A DNA stretch of 64,000 nt from Sinotaia quadrata (GCA_028829895.1 CM054181.1:3157501-3221500), one strand, 5' to 3'. Counted from the first letter of the stretch, positions 1 to 15,193 are shown. The notes: generated by a model not told the origin, from the letters alone. Program-made: numbers and translations.

Positions 1-269
1 AATGTCCCCAGTCTGCTGGTCATATTCGGCTCACTCTCACAATACATTCTAATGTCCCCAGTCTGCTAGTCATATTCGGCTCACTCTCACAATACATTCT
101 AATGTCCCCAGTCTGCTGGTCATATTCGGCTCACTCTCACAATACATTCAAATGTCCCCAGTCTGCTGGTCATATTCGGCTCACTCTCACAATACATTCA
201 AATGTCCCCAGTCTGATGGTCATATTCGGCTCACTCCCACAATACATTCTAATGTCCCCAGTCTGCTGG
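1..269. repeat. 50-bp minisatellite, 5.4 copies
   Basis: The unit begins AATGTCCCCAGTCTGCTGGT. It is nearly identical across copies and cut by the left window edge, so the true array may be longer. Confidence 0.95.
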
Positions 270-429
270 ACATAAATCTGCTTATGCGTGCCATTGCACT
301 CTATACGTTTTCTGGTCCCGCCTTAAAATGCAGTTTTCTAGCATTCACCCAGCACACATACACACATGCATATGGACATACACGTAAGATACACATAAAC
401 CAATAATTACATATACACATTATCACACA

Positions 430-507
<78 letters not shown>

Positions 508-957
508 TAGAATGCATTAGGATGGCATGTGCTAACAGGTGAATGAGCTTAAAGACTTCATTCTTTGGGAGACGATAAATCGATAAATCGATATCCATAA
601 TAGATTTTTAAATTCTCTGCACGACATCTAGTGTGACGAAGGCTCCCAGTGTTTTTCGCGTTTCCGTCAAAGAGGCTTTGAAAGTTGTCGATATTTTTAT
701 ATATTTTTTTTAATTCGAGGAAAGAAACCAGAAATACGTAGGCAATCAAGAGAGAGAGATAAAGCAACGTCATTAGGATAAAGAAAGAAATAATGTGTTC
801 ATCTGACGTAATAATTTCATGACGTAAGTCAGAAAGCAGAGAGTGGGAGGAAAGAGAAAGGGGTAAGAGGAAGAGGAAGGCGGAGTACAGAAAAAAGTAG
901 AGTGAAGGGAAGAGAGAGGAAATAAACGAGAAAGAGTAGAACAGGGAAAGAGAGGGG
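270..957. other. No gene seen; (CA)n microsatellite and purine-rich stretch
   Basis: A (CA)n tract lies at 425-504 and a G/A-rich stretch at about 835-957. Short reading frames here are microsatellite artefacts (Cys-Val runs). Confidence 0.7.
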
Positions 958-1165
958 GTAATCCTTGTTCTATACTAACATTTCTCTATTGCATTCTGCC
1001 CAAGTCCAAAGTAATCCTTGTTCTATACTAACATTTCTCAATTGCATTCTGCCCAAGTCCAAAGTAATCCTTGTTCTATACTAACATTTCTCTATTGCAT
1101 TCTGCCCAAGTCCAAAGTAATCCTTGTTCTATACTAACATTTCTCTATTGCATTCTGTCCAAGTT
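958..1165. repeat. 53-bp minisatellite, about 4 copies
   Basis: The unit begins GTAATCCTTGTTCTATACTA, and copies start at 958, 1011, 1064 and 1117. Confidence 0.95.
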
Positions 1166-1402
1166 ATTTTCAGAACAGGAAATGAACAAATGGGAGACAA
1201 AGTCGAAAGCAGTGATATACAACACAAGATATATTTTTGGAATATCGTCCTGTGTTTCAAAATATACGACAACCCTCTAAGTTAAAAAGTGAAAGTATCA
1301 ATAAAAATTCATTTCGCGAAAGTATATATGTGAAGAAAAGATAAAACTCACGCATGCCTTTATATCGGAATACTTCTAGCAACAACGAAGCGTCGACATT
1401 AA

Positions 1403-1403
<1 letters not shown>

Positions 1404-1446
<43 letters not shown>
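1404..1446. repeat. (CA)n microsatellite
   Basis: An uninterrupted CA run lies in otherwise unique non-coding DNA (1166-1723). Confidence 0.95.
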
Positions 1447-1447
<1 letters not shown>

Positions 1448-1724
1448 ATAGTTGACAAAGAGTGAGTGGGCTCGAAGATTTACAGACATTTTTTTTTTAA
1501 AGAAAATACTTGTGGTATAAGCAAGAAGGAAATGAAAACTTTTTTTAGTACCTCGATTAAGACTTCCGGTCTCTTGCAGACAAGGATGGCACAACCGTAT
1601 TAATAGAGTAATATTTATTTGCGGGGTTTTCTTGTGTGTGCAGAGTAGCTACTTTTGAAGCAAAGACTTTGGTGGGGGGACTGGGAGGAGGAATGGATGC
1701 GTTGGCTTACTTTTTCCGCAGAGC

Positions 1725-2190
1725 TTACGTGAGACCTTTTGTTCTCTCCCCTGGCTAGATGGGAGGACTTGTATTACGTGAGACCTTTTGTTCTCAGCCC
1801 TGGCTAGATGGGAGGACTTGTATTACGTGAGACCTTTTGTTCTCAGCCCTGGCTAGATGGGAGGACTTGTATTACGTGAGACCTTTTGTTCTCAGCCCTG
1901 GCTAGATGGGAGGACTTGTATCATTGGGCCACTCAGGATTCGAAAGACATGGCTTGATTAAATTCAGATTTGATTTGAGGTCACTAAGTGTAAAGACATG
2001 TTTCGATTAAATTAAGATTTGATTTGGGGTCACTAAGTGTAAAGACATGCAGCTCGTAAAGTTTAGATGATATAAATACAACTCCTTTAGGCCAGTTTGC
2101 TCTAAATACAACTCCTTTAGGCCAGTTTTCTCTAAATACAGCTCCTTTAGGCCAGTTTGCTCTAAATACAACTATTTCGGCGAGTTTGCC
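1725..2190. repeat. Three adjacent unrelated minisatellites (49 bp x4, 49 bp x2, 30 bp x4)
   Basis: 1725-1920 begins TTACGTGAGACCTTTTGTTC. 1946-2043 begins GACATGGCTTGATTAAATTC. 2073-2190 begins TAAATACAACTCCTTTAGGC. The units do not resemble each other. Confidence 0.9.
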
Positions 2191-2669
2191 TCAATACATG
2201 TACTAAAGGTGATTATATACTATATATGACCTTGACCTCATACATTATCCACTCGTAAAACACTTGCAATGTATTTCTTTCAAGTAATGAAAGCCACATA
2301 AAGTGTTGATGGTTAAAGAGCTACTTAACATCAATGCATAAATTGGCCCTGGGCGCTATAAATGTGATATGTGTAGAAATCAACCGGAAATTCTTAAGGG
2401 TGGTATTGTGTCGGTACAATTTTCTTGGTCTTGTTTCTACGCAAAACGATTTCTGTAAGCACATTAGTGTGCCTGTTGTGTTAAGTGTGGAGCCATGTGA
2501 TGAAAAGTTTCTGTATAAATAATTAATTATTATGTAAATGGGCAATGTTGCATTTGAATTTCAATAGCACTGTTTACTTTATAGTTACCTTTCGTTTACC
2601 CACCCACCCTTACTTACCCTTACCCACCCTTACTCACCCTTCATATGAATCTGGTATTCTGAATACAAA

Positions 2670-3064
2670 GTTATCTATCTATCTATCTATTTATTTTATC
2701 TATCTATTTATTTTATCTATCTATTTATTTTTCTATCAATCAATCAATCAATCTATATATATCTTTCTTATATCTATCTCTATCAATCAATCTATTTATT
2801 TATTTATTTATCTATCTATCTATCTATCTAACTAACTTTCTATCTATATCTATCAATCTATCTATTCTATCTATATCTTTCTATATCTATCTCTATCAAT
2901 CAATCTATTTATTTATTTATTTATCTATCTATCTATCTAACTAACTTTCTATCTCTATCTATCAATCTATCTATTCTATCTATATCTTTCTATATCTATC
3001 TCTATCAATCAATCTATCTATTTATCTACCTATCTAACTATCTATCTATCTATCTATTTAAATA
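2670..3064. repeat. (TATC)n complex microsatellite with higher-order duplication
   Basis: TATC, TATT and AATC tetramers form a block of about 120 bp that is itself repeated (about 2780-2900 and 2900-3020). No gene is seen in 2190-2670 or 3065-3554. Confidence 0.9.
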
Positions 3065-3550
3065 TCCATCCACCTGTCTGTCCGCATGTTTTCTGTGCGT
3101 CACCTCTATTATGTGTTTGTGTGTCTGTCTCTCTATTGGAAATAACAACAATGAATTCTTTTCATGATTGTCTGTTTTAATATTATCATCGCTTATTTCT
3201 TTTCTGTGACGTATCGCGTTGTTCCTTCTTCTCGTCCAGAACATTTATTCACTGATTTCATTATCTCTTTCTTTATTTTATCTTTTCTTTCTAAATGCAT
3301 ATAATTACGAATTATTTATTTTATTTTCTCGCCTGTCTTTAGTTGGCTTTCTATGTTTCTTCTTTTCTTCTCTCTTTCATCTCCCTCTCTACGCCCACTT
3401 GTTAATTAGAGCGAGCTTTTCATCAGGAAAATAAAATCATAAACAGTTTATAAATACATAATATCGCTTGTGTCAGAAATAAATTATTATTGAAGCAAAA
3501 CAGTGAATATGTGTCCCTTTAATCAGTAATAGCATGAAAAGTGGTATTCC

Positions 3551-3554
<4 letters not shown>

Positions 3555-3629
<75 letters not shown>
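3555..3629. repeat. (GA)n microsatellite
   Basis: A long AG run. The Glu-Arg reading frame across it is an artefact. Confidence 0.97.
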
Positions 3630-3633
<4 letters not shown>

Positions 3634-4008
3634 GGGGGAAGGAAAAAAAGAGAAAGAGACGAAAAGACAAACAAGGAGAGATTCACACTTCACCTTGTTC
3701 GCAACTGTTCTTTAAATTTGTCAAAATCAAATTCAGTCTGTTTGCACTCGTTTCACTAATAATGGCTAAGAAATTAAGAAGGGGGGAAAGAAAGGGGGTA
3801 GATTGGTGTGTGTATGTGTGTGTGTATGTGAGAGAGAGGTGGAGAGACTGAACTTGGTAGCGGGTGAATGGAAAAGTGCGTGTGCACAAGAAATCGTGAG
3901 TTATGTGTGTATGTGTGTGCGTGTGTGTCTGAGTGTGAGTGCGAGAGAGAGAGAGAAATAGATAAATTGTGTAAATAAGCACAAGGAAATATAGGTGCGG
4001 CTGAAATA

Positions 4009-4280
4009 CAAACAGGAAGAGTACAGTCAGACAAACAGGAAGAGTACAGTCAGACAAACAAGAAGAGTACAGTCAGACAAACAGGAAGAGTACAGTCAGA
4101 CAAACAGGAAGAGTACAATCAGACAAACAAGAAGAGTACAATCAGAAAACAGGAAGACAAACAGGAAGAGTACAGTCAGACAAACAAGAAGAGTACAGTC
4201 AGACAAACAATCAGACAAACAGGAAGAGTATAATCAAACAAGAAGAGTACAATCAGACAAACAGGAAGAGTACAGTCAGC
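4009..4280. repeat. 23-bp minisatellite, about 11 copies
   Basis: The unit is based on ACAGGAAGAGTACAGTCAGA and has partial copies. It gives a spurious 139-codon plus frame. Confidence 0.93.
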
Positions 4281-4572
4281 AAAATGAGCAGTCACTCTTG
4301 GTGTCGTTTGCTAAAAGTAAACATTTTAAAAGTATGTTTCTGTTCGCAAATACATTTGTTTCTTTTATGCTGTCATTTGCATGTGGACTCGTGAATTTTC
4401 GGCTTATAATATAGTACGTTTCCTTTTGTCTTAAAGATTTTGGAAGAGCAGAGTTTAGGGTATATAGTGCCCAGCGTTTAAAGCATAATCGCTCTATTAT
4501 GCTATTATCATCACCTTCTTTCTCTTCTTCATTATCATCTATATTAATTTCATTATTAAGGTTAGTAGATTG

Positions 4573-5035
4573 AAACAAGCAGAGAACATAAAACAGACAA
4601 TTGTTCAGAGTTCAAACAAGCAGAGAACATAAAACAGACACAATTGTTCAGAGTTCAAACAAGCAGAGAACATAAAACAGACACAATTGTTCAGAGCTGA
4701 AAGAGAAAACAATCACATCTAAGCATTGTTCTTAGTAAGGAGTCAAATCCAAATGTCATTGTGAGTAAAGAATCAAATCGAAGTATGAGCGTGAGTAAAA
4801 AGTCAGATGTACATAGCGTTGGGAGTAAAGGTCAGATCTAAAACTTCATTGTGAATAAAAAGTCACATCCACATAGCTTTGGGAATAAAAAGACAAATCT
4901 AAATGTTATTGTGAGTAAAGAGTCATATCATAGTGAGTAAAGAACAGATCTATATATTGTTTTTAAGTCAGATCTAAAAACATTGAGAGTAAAGAGTCAG
5001 ATTTAAGTGTCGCTGTGAATAAAACGTCGGATCTA
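4573..5035. repeat. 43-bp array (x3) followed by a degenerate ~32-bp array
   Basis: 4573-4697 carries units starting ACAAGCAGAGAACATAAAAC. 4736-5035 carries diverged units of the GAGTAAAGAGTCAGATCTAA type, an older array. Confidence 0.85.
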
Positions 5036-5350
5036 AATATCTTGAAAGAGCCACTATAGCTGAACAATATTTTGCAAGAAAGTCGAGAAAACTCTAAATT
5101 ATTAGTGTGTATGTGTGTGTAATCTCTTACGTAGAGTTCTATAATCTGTAACAGAAATATAAACTTGTTGTGTCTCTGTAATGTCAAAACGAAATATGGT
5201 CTATAAGATCTATCGTTAACAGAAATTACAGAATAATAAACACAACCTATTTGCAAAGTGCGTTCAGAATCGGATAATTCCATATCTTCAGAGAAGAGTC
5301 TAGTCATAATACCATCGATTTCAAAGCCATTATCTGTTGTCAAGTGCAAT

Positions 5351-5720
5351 GTTATATAACAATTTCTAATTCAAAAGTACTATGTCCTCAACTTTACAGA
5401 TATGTTTCAGTTTTGATTGACATTGTGTATTTAATTAACACTGTTATATAACAATTTCTAATTCAAAAGTACTATGTCCTCAACTTTATAGATATGTTTC
5501 AGTTTTGATTGACATTGTGTATTTAATTAACACTGTTATATAACAATTTCTAATTCAAAAGTACTATGTCCTCAACTTTATAGATATGTTTCAGTTTTGA
5601 TTGACATTGTGTATTTAATTAACACTGTTATATAACAGTTTCTAATTCAAAAGTACTATGTCCTCAACTTTATAGATATGTTTCAGTTTTGATTGACATT
5701 GTGCATTTAATTAACAGTGT
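5351..5720. repeat. 92-bp tandem repeat, 4 copies
   Basis: Copies start GTTATATAACAATTTCTAAT at 5351 and 5443 and continue at 92-bp spacing, almost identical. Confidence 0.95.
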
Positions 5721-8671
<2,951 letters not shown>

Positions 8672-8687
8672 TTAGATTTGCCTCTCC

Positions 8688-8800
8688 CTATTTTAAATTT
8701 AAATTGTTATAAAAATTGCCAAATTATCAGAGTAACCCGACCTTGGGCACTCCTTATGGTGTTATTTTTGAAAGTGACTGAGTTGAAGTAAACATCATGA
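8688..8800 (+). mobile_element. Dispersed repeat, copy A
   Basis: This segment (TGCCTCTCCCTATTTTA ... ACCCGACCTTGGGCACTCC ... GAGTTGAAGTAAAC) aligns over about 100 bp with the reverse complement of 51895-51990. The shared 23-bp core is perfect. It directly follows the (GATA)n tract. It is an interspersed element of unknown class. Confidence 0.7.
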
Positions 8801-9216
8801 GGCAAGAATATTCTAGATTGCTGATGTAATGCAAACTGAGTGAGTAATTTTCTATTATCCAATGATCATGATTTACGAGAACGAGACCAGCCAATGGGCT
8901 GAGATTAAAGAATTCACTTGCTGTAGAAAATTTTACTCTGATCTCTTTGACTTTGGATGGGAAAGAAGTCCGGCTTTGAAAGGCAGTCATTAGCGTGATG
9001 AGTTAAGCTGACTGGTTGAGAGAGAATGGACTTAGAAACCGTTCATGCATTTTTACTATTGATATATTATACTTGTGTTTGTATAGATATGTACTATGTG
9101 AGTTGACTTTTATTCTACAAATATTTGAACTAAGCTGTTCATATGTAGTATGCTAACACTTGACATTGTTTGATATGCTGTATTTATTTTACCATGTTTG
9201 TGTGTGTATCAGGCTA

Positions 9217-9355
9217 ATAAATACTGTTGCAGGAGATTGTTAAGTTGAGAATGGGATGCAAGATAGAATGGAGTTATAGTGTGATAAATACTATTGCAGG
9301 AGATTGTTAAGTTGAGAATGGGAAGTGAGATAGAGTGGAGTTATAGTGTGATAAA
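9217..9355. repeat. 67-bp tandem duplication
   Basis: Two copies begin ATAAATACTGTTGCAGGAGA. No gene is seen in 8800-9216. Confidence 0.9.
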
Positions 9356-9509
9356 CGGGAAATGTACGTTTGCTCCTTAATTATATTTTACAGTGAACAA
9401 GTAACCTTTCACTTACACTTTCAGGTTTCCAGTTTCAACTTTAATTTTCCCGTTATTTTCCGTCACATGTTCACTGGTTAGAAACTTGAATGAACGAGAG
9501 GGTCGAGAA

Positions 9510-9714
9510 TGTCCATTGTGGTGCGTACGTGTAAGGAGTATGCTATACACTGTCCATTGTGGTGCGTACGTGTAAGGAGTATGCTATACACTGTCCATTG
9601 TGGTGTGTACGTGTAAGGAGTATGCTATACACTGTCCATTGTGGTGCGTACGTGTAAGGAGTATGCTATACACTGTCCATTGTGGTGCGTACGTGTAAGG
9701 AGTATGCTATACAC
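9510..9714. repeat. 41-bp minisatellite, 5 copies
   Basis: The unit begins TGTCCATTGTGGTGCGTACG. It is nearly perfect and lies about 140 bp from the reverse transcriptase fragment. Confidence 0.95.
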
Positions 9715-9852
9715 TATGATGTATATGCTGGATACATCGGGAGAATTCTAGCACATTGAAATTACCAGAATTACTATAATCATCATGTTCTGCTTGAAGG
9801 AACTGACATGGTGAGGAGAGCACTAAAGTTCATTTGAGAATATAACAGCATG

Positions 9853-10790
9853 TCAGGGTTTCCATGCGTGTGGTGTGAGGGTCCATGACTCATATAAAAA
9901 CACAGATACAACCAAGGAGCACATCAGTCTGATCTTTGAGCTGACTGAGATGTTTCTGTCTTTCCAAACTTTCTTCAGCCTTGCAACTGCTGTTATTGTC
10001 TTTGCAATGCTGGACAATATTTTAGGTTTTGGTCCCTCATCTGTCATGATGGCTCCTAAGTACATGAATTTATTAACTGTTTCCAATTTCTGATCACCAA
10101 TCAAAATGTCATTGCCAATGCCTCTGGTGTTGTTGGTCATCAGTGTGGTTTTCTCTGCACTGATTTCCATACCATAAGTGGTAGCTGTCCAGTCCAGTTT
10201 TCCCACCAACTTAGGTAGCTCCTCCTCAGTTCCTGCAAGGCCATCAATGTCATCAGCAAAGCGTAAGTTCGTTATTGCTCTGCCTCCAATACTGACAGTT
10301 CCTTCATGGTCTTTCAGAGCATCTGTCATGATTCTTTCAAGGAAGATGTTAAAGAGTATATGCAAAAGTAAGCAGCCTTGTCTGGCTCCCACTGTTGTCC
10401 TAAACCAGTCTCCAATCTGGCCGTTGAAGCAGACTGCACTGGTGGCCTTGCTGTAAAGGCTTTCTGTGACTTTGATCAGATTGGCATTAATGCTGTACAG
10501 CTTCATGGTAGATCAAAGGGCTGCATGCCACACCCTCTTGAACGCCTTCTTAAAATCTACAAAGACATGATAAAGGTCTTGTTGGTGCTGAAGCTACTTC
10601 TCACAAAGCAGTCTCAGATTAAAAATCTATTCAGTTGTGCTTCGCCCTGGTCTGAAGCCTGTCTGTTCTTCAGCTATGATATCCTCTGCCTGAGGCTTCA
10701 TTCTATTTAATATGATCTTTAGCATGACTTTGCTTGGGTGGCATATAAGACTTACTGTACGATAGTTCTGACATTTCTGACATGGAGGAT
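9853..10790 (-). pseudogene. RTE-type non-LTR retrotransposon reverse transcriptase, 5'- and 3'-truncated
   Basis: The main open stretch (10506-9853, 217 aa) has RT motifs: ARQGC (palm), LRFADDIDGLAG with the catalytic FADD, MEISAEKT and YLGAIMTD. Upstream, 10790-10507 continues the same protein (IIAEEQTGFRPGRSTTE, YHVFVDFKKAF, RVWHAAL) but with several in-frame stops. The frame ends after SWTLT, before the thumb and C-terminus. No endonuclease domain is present. The element is dead on arrival and decayed. Assignment to the RTE group is from family knowledge. Confidence 0.85.
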
Positions 10791-10797
10791 CTTAATA

Positions 10798-10870
10798 AAA
10801 TAAATTAAGATTCTCATCACTTGTAATTTGTTATGAAAGATTAAATAATTATAATCATCATCATTTTCAT
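10798..10870 (+). mobile_element. 3'-tail fragment shared with the 51.7-kb dispersed repeat
   Basis: AAGATTCTCATCACTTGTA followed by an AT-rich tail matches the minus strand at 51762-51795. It abuts the broken reverse transcriptase, so it may be a neighbouring insertion. Confidence 0.55.
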
Positions 10871-10905
10871 TAAGTAAGTGGCGTGTACGTCACAGATAGA
10901 TAGAA

Positions 10906-10906
<1 letters not shown>

Positions 10907-10960
<54 letters not shown>
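10907..10960. repeat. (GA)n microsatellite
   Basis: An AG run. The following 10961-11504 shows no gene. Confidence 0.95.
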
Positions 10961-10962
<2 letters not shown>

Positions 10963-11504
10963 CTTATGTCGTAATGTTTTCCGAATTTTTATGTTCTTTG
11001 TGATTTTATTTAGTTGATTAGATTCTTGGTTCTGTTGTACAGCAGAGGCTAAGACTATTTTTTTTATATATAGAAATATAGTTTAATTTGCACATTTAAC
11101 GGAGGATAAGATTTTTTTATTTTTTTATTTTTATAGAAATATAATTTAATTTGCACACATTACAAGAGATTAGGCAATGACGTCAGCAAAATCTATGGCA
11201 CGTCGTCATAAGTCGCCATCTTTTTCAGGCCGGCCACTTTGAGTGCTCGGCTGGAAGGCTGATAATTCAGGATTTGTAACAAAAACTTACACGAAACATT
11301 CTTTACCATCTTTGGGTATTGAAATGCGGAATTCGACAGCCTTGCAAAAACTGTCTGACGTAAAGTGCCCGGACTAGTAACTATAAAATTTTAAGGTATG
11401 ATTAGTCGAATCACTGAATTCGCAAACTGTGGGATACAACTAGTCAGTCTTCGACATGAGGACACGCATTTATTTGAACGTACAGCACAATTGTATGTAC
11501 AGAG

Positions 11505-11640
11505 GCCTACAGGATATACGTGGTTTAAACAGTACAAGACCTACAGGATATACGTGGTTTAAACAGTACAAGACCTACAGGATATACGTGGTTGAAACTG
11601 TACGAGACCTACAGATATACGTGGTTGAAACAGTAAATAA
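11505..11640. repeat. 34-bp minisatellite, 4 copies
   Basis: The unit contains GACCTACAGGATATACGTGG. The 62-codon frame here is a repeat artefact. Confidence 0.92.
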
Positions 11641-11924
11641 ATAAATATATGACGTAATTGGATAAACCAAATGCAAGTCAGTACTGTATTAAATGACTGG
11701 ATGACACAGAGATTGTAAGAAACAAAACGGAGATAATTGTGTCAATGGTTGGTAATGCTGATTAAACAAATACACTCATAAAAATCAGGCGCTGCCAGTA
11801 TGATTAAAATATTCCCAACTGTATACATCCCTGTCAAATTTCCTGTATGACATGCAACGTCATTCTAAGAGGCACGAATAAAGATTGTCTTTTCCTATGT
11901 CTGCAAAGACAGACTTATAAGAAA

Positions 11925-12000
11925 GGTGTGTTGCGCACTGCTTGGGTTCGAATCCCAAGCCAACCGTCTCGTTTCAACTTTGCGTTGTTTGAATGAGTTT
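11925..12000 (+). mobile_element. tRNA-like SINE fragment (B box / T-arm)
   Basis: GCTTGGGTTCGAATCCCAAG at 11939-11958 is a perfect T-arm: a seven-base stem with the TTCGAAT loop, and an ideal pol III B box. No full cloverleaf or anticodon arm precedes it, so this is a tRNA-derived SINE relic, not a tRNA gene. Confidence 0.5.
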
Positions 12001-12119
12001 GATGTCATTTCATGACTGATAGCGTGAGCAAAATTAAACATCACCACAAGTTAAATCTGCTCATAGGTGGAATATCTTTGAATTATTTATTACATGGAGA
12101 ATGTTCGAATGTATGTACA

Positions 12120-12170
12120 GATGTGTGTGTGTGTGTGTGTGTGTATGTGTGTGCGTGTGTGTGCGCGCGC
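12120..12170. repeat. (GT)n microsatellite
   Basis: A GT run grading into GCGC. Confidence 0.9.
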
Positions 12171-12305
12171 GCTCGTATGTATGTATGCATGCATGTTTTG
12201 CAGTTCTCAGCCGACGAAAGATGAGAAGTATCAACATGCAATAAATAACAAAATAAAGCTCAGTTATTGGTAGATCTAAGTAGTCGAATCGCCTCTACTT
12301 GAATC

Positions 12306-12440
12306 GTTTGTATGTAATATTTCATAATGTGTAATGTTTGTATGTAATATTTCATAATATGTAATGTTTGTATGTAATATTTCATAATATGTAATGTTTG
12401 TATGTAATATTTCATAATGTGTAATGTTTGTATGTAACAG
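12306..12440. repeat. 30-bp minisatellite, about 4.5 copies
   Basis: The unit begins GTTTGTATGTAATATTTCAT, with copies every 30 bp. Confidence 0.95.
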
Positions 12441-12539
12441 TTTACAAGCAGTTTAAGAATGTTTACAAGATTTTTAAATATTTATATAATTGATATAATA
12501 TTAATACAATGTGTGTATATATAAAATAAAGTTTATAAA

Positions 12540-13287
12540 AGAGGAGTGAACTTACTTCATACTGGCGTGTATGACCGTTGCAGATCAGAGGAGCGTGTCG
12601 ATCGGACGCCGGTCAGCGTGCCCCAAGTGAAACGCACACAGGCTTGTGGTCGGTACCTGGGGAGGTCGGTGTCTGTGGCCGGTGTCAGTGGTCGGTGCCT
12701 AGTGGTCAGTCAATGCCTGCTCGGAACAGATCGGAATCAGCGGAAGCGAGACAAGACAAGAGGCTGCAGCATTGTACACTAATCCAATTTATACAGTGAT
12801 ACAGATGTTTTACGAGTCTGAGTTGGCGTTTGCTTGATGTCCCTTTACGTGTGGAAGAATGTCAATGTGAAGAGAATGGAAACTGGTTTGGCATTAATAG
12901 GAAACAGTAATACAGAAGAAAGACTGTTGTTCTTTTTCATTGAAACGGCCAGCTCGCATACAAAAACATCAACAAATTAAAACTTGTATCTATCTGGACA
13001 TAAATAGTGGATAGTGGTCTCGTGTACTGCATTCCTTGCGGGGGACTCAGCAATTGCAATTAGAAATGTCAAAATAACTGGGGATTTGGTGGAATTCTTC
13101 ATTCTATTTTAATAGGACATTTTTTTATTCGCGCTGGCTTTAAGAAGCAGAGGTGCATAAGACAAGCAGCGAGAGCCACATCTGTCTCCACTCACACATA
13201 TATCAAGCAGACACAGACAGCAAACGGTACCGGTGAAAACCTGGATATGCTTTAATATCCGCACCCACCACCAGAAGCCATGGATGT
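12540..13287. other. GC-richer non-coding island then unique DNA; no gene recognised
   Basis: 12545-12780 is markedly richer in C and G than its surroundings, with open frames in two phases but no recognisable domain. 12780-13287 shows nothing recognisable. Confidence 0.4.
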
Positions 13288-13482
13288 GCGATCGCGTACA
13301 CGCGACAAAAGCTTTAGCAAGCTTGTCATATTGCCTCGAGTTATGTTCCAGAGAATCAGTAGTAGTTGGTTGTTTAGATGGATGAGCGATCACGTACACG
13401 CGACAAAAGTTTTAGCAAGCTTGTCATATTGCCTCGAGTTATGTTCCAGAGAATCAGTAGTAGTTGGTTGTTTAGATGGCGG
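13288..13482. repeat. 97-bp tandem duplication
   Basis: Two copies start GCGATC(G/A)CGTACACGCGAC at 13288 and 13385. Confidence 0.92.
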
Positions 13483-13646
13483 CTTTAATTTCTCTGGTAA
13501 CTAATGCCAACAAGAAATGAATAGGAAGAGAAAAAGGGAGGCAAATTTTAAATGGGTGGAAAAGAAAACTAAATCTGAATCTTAGTGAGAGAAGGAAAAT
13601 GAGAGACAAAGGATGAGACGAGAGAGTGCGTGGCACGCATGCGCAT

Positions 13647-13700
<54 letters not shown>

Positions 13701-13759
13701 TATATATATATGGGGGGGTCTGCGTGCGTGCTTTCGTGCGTGCGTGCGCGCGCGTGTGT

Positions 13760-13808
<49 letters not shown>

Positions 13809-13833
13809 TGTGTGTGTAAGAGAGAGAGAGAGA
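13647..13833. repeat. Compound (GT)n / (GCGT)n / (GA)n microsatellite
   Basis: GT runs at 13647-13700 and 13750-13818 surround TATATATA and GCGC segments, ending in AGAGAG. The His-Thr frames on the minus strand are artefacts. No gene is seen in 13834-14977 apart from the hAT terminus. Confidence 0.95.
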
Positions 13834-13999
13834 GATCTTGGGAATTCTCCCACATATTATTTCCATATTTTGATCCATAATTATAAATGAGATGCTGTTT
13901 GTAATTTGTATGTCTTACAAATGTTGTATAAAGTTTATTTCTGAAGTATGTCCAGATGGGACAGAGGTGGGAGGGGAGATAAGCTTAGTACACATAAAG

Positions 14000-14060
14000 C
14001 AGGGGTGCACAAACGTTTTAGGCCAGAGGGCCAAATTTCCAATTGATAGTGCCATATCAT
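14000..14060 (+). mobile_element. hAT-type transposon terminus (solo end)
   Basis: CAGGGGTGCACAAACGTTTT followed by a GGCCAGAGGGCCA segment matches the common hAT terminal-inverted-repeat style (CAGNGGTG..CAAAC..TTT..GGCC). I found no matching inverted copy within a few kb, so this is a truncated element or a MITE relic. Confidence 0.45.
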
Positions 14061-14975
14061 TATATCATTAAATAATTGCTAACATTTGGTATCATTCATT
14101 ATTACAATGTCATCTCAGAGTACATCGCGGCAGTGGACAGGTCTGGTCACTCAAAATAAAAAATAAATAAAATCTAGGTAAAATGCCAAGTATCGTCAGA
14201 AAGTTTCAAAAGTTCATTACTGTACTCCAAAACTTCGACACCTGAAAGAAATCGACGTTTTAAAAATGTTATTTCTTTCTTACACGTATTAGAATACAAC
14301 CCCAGCAAAACTCCAGAATCCTCAAAACATTTTGAAATCAGCAATGAAATCTAAAAATAACTTCAGTCGAATAATTAATAAAGATATTAAAATAATTTAC
14401 TTAAGTTCAAAGGCATAATACCCCAATAGATGAAACGTTTTCTTCTTTTGTTAGGTTCTGTGAAGTCTGACTCGCATCAAGTGAAACTACAATTAAAATT
14501 TGAAGGCAGTTAAGGCATATACTTCTAAGGGCTGAACAGAATTAGTTAGCTAAAAAGAAAACAATATTCGATTGAAAGTAAAGGCAGCTCTCTGCGTATG
14601 TACTTGCGCGCCTGCGTGCGTGCTTTACAATAAAAATGTAAAGTGGGAGGGGGTAAGGATAAACACGTCATCGTCTGGCTGACAGGAACAATAACACTGA
14701 TCTCCTAAAGACCTCACTAATAATTGCCGTCGAATTGCAAGTTAGCTTCCCTTACGATAGAAGCTTATTTTAGACACAGGGAACCTGTATTCTACTTTGG
14801 GGAAATGTTGATACTGACTCTCTGTCTGTCTCTCTCCCCCACTCTCTCTCTCTCTCTTTCTGTATACAAAGCTGTGTCCGTCATCAGGTGATCGACCGAA
14901 CCACTTTATGCAACTCCCCAAGCATTGAGTTCAAACATACAAATATATTATTAGGACAACTTGGTTCCCTGTGAC

Positions 14976-14977
<2 letters not shown>

Positions 14978-15042
<65 letters not shown>
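14978..15042. repeat. (GATA)n microsatellite
   Basis: A GATA run followed by GACA, GATG and GGAT variants to about 15125. Confidence 0.97.
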
Positions 15043-15054
<12 letters not shown>

Positions 15055-15193
15055 TAGATGTGGATGGATTGATGGATGGACAAACAGATAGATGGATGGA
15101 TGGACAAATAGATGATTGGATGGAAGTAGGCCAGCAAATATTACTGACCGTAATCTATACATTTTTAGCATCATTAAAATAACAAGCATACAA

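Noticed and set aside
4963..5349. 128-codon minus frame
   Set aside because: It begins inside a degenerate array, has no recognisable motif and lies in AT-rich DNA where such frames occur by chance.
13109..13399. 96-codon minus frame with WWWVRILKHIQVF
   Set aside because: It spans the 97-bp duplication. No domain, splice context or homologue is recognised.
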